The notes under the pieces: model-generated | What the model was told of the DNA's origin: nothing | Databases searched by the model: none | Seen by the model: the letters and a program-made list of their open reading frames with translations, nothing else | Assembly (NCBI GenBank): GCA_030690755.1 | Contig: JAUYGA010000044.1 | Span: forward strand, 1 to 6,672 | Reading direction: 5' to 3' | DNA from: Nanobdellota archaeon | GTDB taxonomy: Archaea > Nanobdellota > Nanobdellia > Woesearchaeales > JAUYGA01 | Length of the DNA stretch: 6,672 nt | In this document: in pieces, positions 1 through 5,400 of the stretch | Layout of the letters: each line of letters opens with the position of its first letter | How positions within the stretch are numbered: the stretch's first letter is position 1 | Made by a program: the position numbers and the translations under genes

Positions 1-62
1 AATTTTTTTGTTTCATTCAAAAATTTTGTATTCTTTAATAAGTCGTTTGACATTTTCTTTGA

Positions 63-176
63 TGTTGGTAGTGGAAACAACTGGGAGGTATATAAACTTT
101 TCTGTTGGTAGTATTAACTTTGTTGGTATTATTAACAAAAAAGATTAAATAAAAGGTTTATGTTGGTATTATTATC
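63..176. repeat. Four TGTTGGTA direct repeats, spaced 40/18/40 bp
   Basis: TGTTGGTA occurs at 63-70, 103-110, 121-128 and 161-168, all in the same orientation. Start-to-start distances are 40, 18 and 40 bp. The last three extend to about 16 nt: TGTTGGTAGTATTAAC (103-118), TGTTGGTATTATTAAC (121-136) and TGTTGGTATTATTATC (161-176). The 15-nt core GTTGGTATTATTAAC is an imperfect dyad with GTT and AAC at its ends. A TATA-like element (89-96) lies between copies 1 and 2. I read these as candidate binding sites for a regulator, distinct in sequence from the TACTTA dyads downstream. They could instead be remnants of an AT-rich duplication. Nothing in the window shows which protein would bind. Confidence 0.6.
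89..96. promoter_or_regulatory. Second TATA-like element (TATATAAA / TTTATATA)
   Basis: TATATAAA at 89-96 reads as TTTATATA on the minus strand, so it could serve either direction. It sits between two TGTTGGTA repeats. On the plus strand it would start transcription near 115-122 and give a leader of about 260 nt before the first ATG. On the minus strand it would start near 62-70 and serve a gene lying outside the left edge. In sequence this AT-rich a TATA-like match may be chance. Confidence 0.25.
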
Positions 177-183
177 ATATTTT

Positions 184-281
184 TAAGTATTATTTACTTA
201 CATATTAAGTAACTGATTATTTTTGATAAATTTTTAAGTATAAAATACTTACATGTTAAGTATTTACTTATCAAGTGAGTA
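184..281. promoter_or_regulatory. Phased TAAGTA/TACTTA half-site clusters (candidate operators)
   Basis: Cluster 1 has TAAGTA at 184, TACTTA at 195 and TAAGTA at 206, alternating in orientation with exact 11-bp steps. Cluster 2 repeats this at 235, 246 and 257, again 11 bp apart, then continues with TACTTA at 265 and the variant TGAGTA at 276, another 11-bp step. Each cluster begins with the same 11-mer TTTTTAAGTAT (180-190 and 231-241). The central dyads are TACTTACATATTAAGTA (195-211) and TACTTACATGTTAAGTA (246-262). Eleven base pairs is about one helical turn, so the half-sites face the same side of the DNA, as expected for a dimeric or double-HTH DNA-binding protein. The binding function is inferred. 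Confidence 0.65.
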
Positions 282-285
282 AAAA

Positions 286-302
286 TAGAAACATTTATAT
301 AT
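286..302 (+). promoter_or_regulatory. Archaeal promoter: TATA box with A-rich BRE-like element
   Basis: TTTATATATA at 293-302 matches the archaeal TATA box, and the purine-rich tagaaaca just before it resembles a BRE. The usual spacing of about 25 bp puts the transcription start near 320-325, giving a leader of about 57-62 nt before the ATG at 382. This is the only good promoter immediately upstream of the three tightly packed genes, so it probably drives all of them. The flanking dyads suggest it is regulated. Confidence 0.6.
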
Positions 303-307
303 AGTGA

Positions 308-324
308 TACTCACATGTTATGTA
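308..324. promoter_or_regulatory. Promoter-proximal copy of the 17-bp dyad (candidate operator)
   Basis: TACTCACATGTTATGTA differs from the 246-262 dyad at only two of 17 positions and keeps the 11-bp half-site spacing (308 and 319). It begins about 6 bp downstream of the TATA box and covers the predicted transcription start near 320-325. A protein bound here would block polymerase or TFB placement, so this copy is the best candidate for direct repression, with the upstream clusters as auxiliary sites. The inference is from position alone. Confidence 0.55.
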
Positions 325-381
325 TTTTAAGGGGCTATTAAGGACGTCGGGAAAAGGAAGTTTCGTCACGGAAGGCAGTTA
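325..381 (+). other. Predicted 5' leader of the operon, purine-rich
   Basis: The leader is clearly richer in G and A than the AT-rich DNA before it, with several short G runs (331-334, 349-351, 356-357). GGAAGG at 370-375 lies 6 nt before the ATG at 382 and may be a weak Shine-Dalgarno site. GACG (343-346) can pair with CGTC (364-367), but this four-base-pair stem with a 17-nt loop is too weak to call a riboswitch or thermosensor. The compositional change suggests the leader is transcribed and constrained. Confidence 0.35.
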
Positions 382-963
382 ATGACAAAAGAGGAGTTTA
401 GAGAAAAAATTACAGAAATTTCTCCTAATTCTAAAACTATTTCTCAAGCGAACAGCAATCAAACTTCTCATTCTGATATCATAAAAACCCTGAAAGAAAA
501 AAGTAAAGACGAACTAATTACCCTGTTCATTAAGCATCTAAAGGAAGAGCACCATGCGACAGACAAGGAAGTAAACGACCTTATCTCAAAAGAAGAAATC
601 CTTATCCCGATAAAAATTTTTGACAATGAAAAATTAAGCTCGCTGGAATCAATTGTCAAATACCTAAAAGAAAACCGCAACTTAAAATTCAGCAAAATTG
701 CAAAAATGCTGAATCGCGACGACAGAAGCATTTGGACGACATACCATAATGCCTCAAAAAAACTTCCTTCTCCTCTTTTGTCCGAGCCTTCAAAATTCTT
801 CATCCCTCTTGAACTTTTTGCTGCCAGAAAACTCAGCGTCCTTGAAACCCTTTCCACATATCTCAAAGACACTCTTGGCTTGTCATACCACGAGATAGCC
901 GAACTGCTCAGGCTTAACGACAGGACAATCTGGACAACATACAATCGCGCAAAGAAAAAATGA
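382..963 (+). CDS. Tandem helix-turn-helix DNA-binding protein, likely operon regulator
   Basis: This 193-aa soluble protein has a Ser/Thr/Asn-rich N-terminus (about 1-30), a charged helical segment (about 31-72) and two copies of a 53-residue unit at 75-127 and 141-193. Each unit starts with IPxxxF, has a helix ending near YLK, then an HTH-like segment with FSKIAKMLNRDDRSIWTTY (unit 1) or SYHEIAELLRLNDRTIWTTY (unit 2), closing with a basic KK tail. The spacing resembles sigma-region-4 or LuxR-type HTHs, with DRxIWTTY as the probable recognition helix. Two HTHs in one chain could act as a built-in pseudo-dimer on dyad DNA, and the upstream region carries dyads with 11-bp spacing, so autoregulation is a reasonable inference. 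The start at 382 is preferred because GGAAGG lies 6 nt upstream and a promoter is well placed. The stop is 1 nt before the next ATG. I know similar small proteins from DPANN archaea but have no characterised homologue to name. Confidence 0.85.
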   Translation: MTKEEFREKITEISPNSKTISQANSNQTSHSDIIKTLKEKSKDELITLFIKHLKEEHHATDKEVNDLISKEEILIPIKIFDNEKLSSLESIVKYLKENRNLKFSKIAKMLNRDDRSIWTTYHNASKKLPSPLLSEPSKFFIPLELFAARKLSVLETLSTYLKDTLGLSYHEIAELLRLNDRTIWTTYNRAKKK

Positions 964-964
964 A

Positions 965-2428
965 ATGAAAACGAAAATGAAAATGAAAAACAAGAAACAA
1001 AAACTTGGAAAGGAAAAAATGAATGAAAAAGAATTAAATTTCATTTTACAGGAAGGAGAAGGGCTTAAGATAGAATTCAAGGAAAGCCTAAGCAATCTAG
1101 ACAAAGAAATGGTCGCATTTGCAAATGCAGAAGGCGGAAGAATTTTCTTAGGAATAAGCGATGATGGTAAAATAAAAGGAATTGAAATAAGCAACAAAGT
1201 AAGGTCGCAAATACAAGACATCGCAAGAAACTGCAATCCTTCGATAAATATAAAAATCGAGGAATTAAAAAACATTCAAAAATCTGCTGAACAGATTTCT
1301 AAGGATGTTCTAGTTATTGATGTCGAAGAAGGCAAAAATAAGCCTTACAAATGCAGTGAGGGATTTTATTTTAGGGAGGGACCGAATTCACAGAAATTAA
1401 AAAGAGATGAAATAATTAACCTGTCTGTAAGAGTCGGCAAAATTAAATTTGATGAACAATTAAACAAAGAATTCAGGTTCCCTCACGATTTTGATGAAGA
1501 AAAATTCTTAAGATTCCTGGAGAGAAGCAATATTTCAAAAGTCAGTTCTGCAAAAGAAATCTTAACTCATCTTTCTTTAGGAATGATTGCAGAGAGAAAA
1601 TTCAGATTAAATAATGCAGGCATTTTATTATTTGCTAAAGAGCCAAAGAAATTCTTTAGGCAAAATTTCATTACTTGTGTATTGTATAAAGGCAAGGAAA
1701 GATTGGACATAATCGACAGAAAGGATTATGATGATGACCTATTGACAAATTATGAAAAAGGAATCAATTTCCTTAAACAAAATCTGAGAGTGGCATACAT
1801 AATAAAAGGAACCGGGCCAAGAAAAGAGGAGCTCGAATTGCCTGAAGAAGCGCTAAGGGAAGCTTTGCTTAATGCGATTGTTCATAGGGATTATTTTGAA
1901 AAAGGCTTTGGAATTTTTATTGAGATATTCGATGACAGAGTTGAAATAACCAATAAAGGAAAGCTGCTCTTTGATAAAAGCAGATTGGGAAAAATAAGTT
2001 TTTCTAGAAATCCTGCGCTTTTTGATGTTTTTTACAGGCTTGGATTGATAGAAAAAGTAGGATCTGGGATAAACAGAATAAAAAATCTGGTTGAAGAAAG
2101 GGGTTTAAAGGTCAGGTTTGATACTGACGAATTTTTCAGAATTGCGTTCTACAGGCCAAATGAAGTTACGAAAACTGCGGAAAAAAAGGTCGGAGAAAAG
2201 GTCGGAGAAAAGGTCGGAGAAAGATGGACAGACAATCAGGAAAAAATAATTCACTTTATTGCAGAAAAACCATCAGTTTCTGCTAAAGAATTATCAGAAT
2301 CCGTGGGAATTTCTTCAAGAAAGATCGAGGAAAATATTTCAAAGCTCAAGCAAAAAGGCCTGCTAAAAAGAATAGGTCCTGCCAAAGGCGGCCATTGGAA
2401 AATCCAAATAAAAAACAAAAATAAATGA
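965..2428 (+). CDS. AlbA_2 / HATPase_c_4 / winged-helix regulator, COG2865 type
   Basis: This 487-aa protein has the layout of the COG2865 family, often annotated as 'ATP-dependent DNA helicase RecG-like' although no helicase motor motifs are visible. Residues about 30-155 form a Schlafen/AlbA_2 domain, with EGEGLKIEFKES (30-41), FANAEGGRIFLGISDDG (52-68) and FYFREG (134-139). Residues about 292-396 resemble a Bergerat-fold ATPase: REALLNAIVHRDY (298-310) holds an ExxxN N-box (E299, N303), and GSG (366-368) may be the glycine box. A lysine-rich KVGE repeat (408-419) links to a C-terminal winged helix (about 425-480; AKELSESVGISSRKIEENIS). The likely role is DNA binding and transcriptional control in the cytoplasm, perhaps ATP- or ligand-sensitive. 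The gene starts 1 nt after the HTH gene and overlaps the surface-protein start, so all three probably form one operon. The true start may be Met19 (1019), because residues 1-18 are a lysine-rich string outside the domain. Confidence 0.85.
   Translation: MKTKMKMKNKKQKLGKEKMNEKELNFILQEGEGLKIEFKESLSNLDKEMVAFANAEGGRIFLGISDDGKIKGIEISNKVRSQIQDIARNCNPSINIKIEELKNIQKSAEQISKDVLVIDVEEGKNKPYKCSEGFYFREGPNSQKLKRDEIINLSVRVGKIKFDEQLNKEFRFPHDFDEEKFLRFLERSNISKVSSAKEILTHLSLGMIAERKFRLNNAGILLFAKEPKKFFRQNFITCVLYKGKERLDIIDRKDYDDDLLTNYEKGINFLKQNLRVAYIIKGTGPRKEELELPEEALREALLNAIVHRDYFEKGFGIFIEIFDDRVEITNKGKLLFDKSRLGKISFSRNPALFDVFYRLGLIEKVGSGINRIKNLVEERGLKVRFDTDEFFRIAFYRPNEVTKTAEKKVGEKVGEKVGERWTDNQEKIIHFIAEKPSVSAKELSESVGISSRKIEENISKLKQKGLLKRIGPAKGGHWKIQIKNKNK
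1007..1021 (+). promoter_or_regulatory. Possible ribosome binding site and alternative start for the COG2865-type gene
   Basis: GGAAAGGA at 1007-1014 precedes an in-frame ATG at 1019-1021 by 4 nt. Starting here removes an 18-residue, almost entirely Lys/Met/Asn/Gln N-terminal stretch and begins with MNEKELNFILQEGEG, which is how proteins of this family usually begin. The upstream ATG at 965 has no such site but lies 1 nt after the preceding stop and could be used by translational coupling. Confidence 0.45.
2186..2221 (+). repeat. Three tandem 12-bp units encoding KVGE
   Basis: AAGGTCGGAGAA is repeated three times without a single base difference, encoding KVGE three times (residues 408-419) in the linker between the ATPase-like and winged-helix domains. 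Because the unit is a multiple of three, gain or loss of copies changes linker length without a frameshift. Repeated KVGE-like linkers recur in proteins of this family, so the motif is probably functional as well as mutable. Perfect identity, including synonymous positions, implies recent or ongoing slippage or conversion. Confidence 0.8.
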
Positions 2429-5400
2429 AAAATAAAAACATAAAACTGGAAATTGCATGTTTGGTCATAGTTAGTTTGATTGCTGTATTTATTGGCAGCG
2501 CAAGCGTTTCTGGTGCGTTGTATTACTTGCATAACACTACAGATCCGCAATTCACAAATCATATGATCATGAATTCCACTCCAAATGGCACGAATTATGT
2601 AGAGTCTTATGGGCTTTTATTAACAAATTTAGGAACTTATTGCTGGGGGTATAATTGGACATCGCCAAATTTCACTTCACCAGCGCAAATCAATGGCACT
2701 TGGAATTTCACGCTTTATGGTTGGACTAATGCAGGAGCAACCAAGCCTGCTTATTTATTTGTGCAGATTTTTAAATTAAATTCCACTGGAAGGTATTTTA
2801 TTGCTAATACAACAAATAGTGATTCAATATCCCCTTTTGCAGCAGCGCCTGGAGGAAAAGTAAACATTACTTATAATCTAGCGCCAAATAATTATACAAA
2901 TATTTCGGTAGGAGAAAGAATAAGTATAAGCATATGCATGGTAGTTGGAACAGTAGCGAATGGCAAGTTTGCTTACTTCGATTGGGAAGGCGCTTCGCCA
3001 TCTATGATTGGCACTATCGAAACAGTAGCCGAAAGTCCATCTTCTGCCTTGACAATATTTGATCAGGCAGACGCCCAAGGAGGAAGCATAACATTCTATG
3101 AGAACAGGAATGGAAGGTTCTATGCGAATTACACAAACATAACAAACAGCATAGCGATAGCAAATGCGTCATGCAACATATCATTTGCCCAGTCTGCAAT
3201 TAGTGGAAATAACGGCCCTTATGTGATGACTTACAATGCGACATCCAAATTGTATGAGTTCAATGCAAGCTTTGAAACGCCAGGAACATCTGGATGGAAT
3301 GTTACTTGCGTTCAGCCTAATTTCACAACACAATTCAAAAATACCACTGTTGTGTTATCCAGTTTAGCAACTCCTGAGTTCATTGTAAAACGCCACATAT
3401 TCAATATAACAGGCTGCACAACAGTCGCATGCAACAGGACAGGCGGAAACTTAATCGGAACATACCTCGCTAATGTCAACTTCTCACTCAGGACAGATTA
3501 CACTTATAGACTCATTGTTGAGCTTGAGCAGACAGCTGACGCAAAGAGTTGGAGTATTGACCCGTCGGTAGCTTTAGGAATACCAACTCGGGATCAGGTA
3601 TTGCCGACAGCAGCCATTATTGGAACTTCAAATGACAGCATCTGGGATGATGTCGCTGCAGCTGAAGGAACATTGACAGACCAGAACCTGGCAGATGGAG
3701 GAACATTCTCTGCAGGAATTGTAACATGGAATCCTGCTGGTTCAATCGCAATAACAGGAAATGACCAGAGACAATTTGTTAACTTTTCATATATAGTAAA
3801 TCCGCAGGATGCGCAGGGCAATAGCACTGTCACTTTCAGGGCTGAACTTGATGTTGCGGGAACTGATCCGACAATAGTTAACACCATATCGTGGCTTTAC
3901 ATTGACTTTAGAAATCCAAGTATTGCCTTAAACAATCCAGTTGACGGTTTCAATAGTTCATCGTCAACCATAAATTTTAATTGGACTGCAACAGATAATT
4001 ATGACTCTGCATTAGTATGCAACTTGTCAATAGACAATATTGTGAATGCGACAAACATAAACAGCGCAAATGGCACAGCTGTAAATTATTCTGTAACTAA
4101 TCTTGCGCAAGGCATTCATAGATGGAATGTAACCTGCTGGGATGATTTCAATAACACTAATACTTCCTTGACAAGAACATTCCTTGTTGATACAGTTAAT
4201 CCTACAATTGCTTTGAATGCTCCAATAAATGGTTTCAATACTTCGTCATCAACAATAAATTTCAACTGGACTGCAGCAGATATCAATGACACTTCATTGA
4301 TCTGCAATCTGAGCATCGATAATATCGTCAATGTCAGCAATATTGTTTCAGGAAACAATGTCTCAACAAATCGCAGCGTGATAGGCATGCTTGATGGTCT
4401 GCATCATTGGAATGTGACGTGTTGGGATGATGCTGGCAACTTCAATACAAGTCTGACAAGAACCTTTACTGTTGACACTGTAAAACCTGCAGTAAATCTG
4501 AATGTCCCAATAGATGGTTTCAATAGTTCATCATCTACACTCAATTTCAACTGGACTGCGACTGATAACATAGACACTTCATTGTTCTGTAATTTGAGTA
4601 TCGATAATCTTGTTAATCAGAGCAATGTTGTCTCTGCAAATAATACCGCAACAAATTACAGCATAACAAGCATAACAAACGGACTGCACAGATGGAATGT
4701 TTCATGTTGGGATGACACAGGCAACACGAATACCTCACTGACAAGAACCTTCTTAGTAGACACAGTACAGCCTGCAATAAACCTAAATGCGCCAGTAAAT
4801 GGTTTTAATAGCTCATCATCAACGATTAATTTCAACTGGACTGCAATAGACATCAACGATACATCATTATTCTGTAATTTGAGTATAGACAATATAGTGA
4901 ACATTAGCAATATTGCATCTGCAAACAATGTCTCGACAAACTATTCTGTTTCAAACATAGTTGATGGTATTCATAGATGGAATGTAACCTGCTTTGATGA
5001 TTCCAGCAATTCCAACACATCTTTGACTAGAATATTTACAATAGATACAACACCACCAATAATTAGCAGTGTAAGAAACACAACAGTAACAAACATGACT
5101 GCTGCAATTAACTGGACAACAGATGAAATCAGCAACTCAACTGTAAAATACGGGACAACCCTATCACTGTTGAATATTTCAAGTGATGCAACATTAGCAA
5201 CAACTCATGGAATCTTGTTAACCTCTCTCAGCAATGCAACTCTGTATTATTACAATGTCACAAGCTGCGATGCATCAAGCAACTGCAACACCAGCGGTCC
5301 ATTTAATGTAACGACTCTTCAGAATTATGATGTTTCTGCTCCTGTGATTAGCAGTGTTCAGGCTGTTTCAGTTACTAATGTTTCTGCCAATATCACTTGG

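Larger units (their letters stand above)
1..381. promoter_or_regulatory. Non-coding, repeat-rich control region upstream of the operon
   Basis: This stretch is strongly AT-rich and holds no supported gene on either strand. It carries four TGTTGGTA direct repeats, three near-copies of a TACTTA-N5-TAAGTA dyad with further half-sites, two TATA-like elements (89-96 and 293-302) and a GC-richer, purine-rich leader just before the first ATG. About 320 bp is long for an archaeal promoter, and the density of repeated sites suggests a multi-site regulatory region. The minus strand has an open frame from about 144 to the left edge, but it lacks an ATG or GTG start and is too short to claim. No terminator or tRNA is visible. 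The neighbour to the left lies outside the window, so part of this region may serve a divergent gene. Confidence 0.7.

Noticed and set aside
1..144. Minus-strand open frame running off the left edge, with a plausible-looking segment KENVKRLIKEYKILNETKK
   Set aside because: There is no ATG or GTG start; only a TTG at 138-136 is available, and part of the frame is formed by the TGTTGGTA repeats. Lys-rich strings are expected on an A-rich strand. It cannot be supported without sequence to the left.
63..281. CRISPR-like reading of the upstream repeats
   Set aside because: The repeats are 8-17 nt, spacing is irregular (40, 18, 40; then 11, 51, 62) and intervals are not unique spacers of constant size. 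Operator or iteron-like sites fit better.
63..324. Plasmid or viral replication origin with iterons
   Set aside because: Repeated sites in AT-rich DNA would fit, but no replication initiator, partition or viral gene is in the window, and the dyads are positioned around a promoter.
343..367. Hairpin GACG/CGTC in the leader as a riboswitch
   Set aside because: The stem is only four base pairs with a 17-nt loop, and no conserved riboswitch motif is visible.
468..1275. Minus-strand open frames at 468-944 and 883-1275
   Set aside because: They lie opposite the double-HTH and COG2865-type genes, are Ser/Phe/Ile-rich as expected of the reverse of Lys/Glu-rich coding DNA, and have no promoter or recognisable domain.
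2425..2460. Separate terminator or promoter between the regulator and the surface gene
   Set aside because: The genes overlap by 4 nt, and there is no T-run after a stem and no TATA box at a suitable distance, so a transcript continuing through is the simpler reading.
2251..3199. Minus-strand open frames at 2251-2562, 2878-3078 and 3014-3199
   Set aside because: They are antisense to well-supported domains (winged helix and surface-protein N-terminus), short, and without family resemblance.
3594..4928. Minus-strand open frames at 3594-3887, 4116-4388 and 4656-4928, the last two similar to each other
   Set aside because: The similarity is only because both are antisense to type A repeats. 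They reflect the repeat structure on the other strand.
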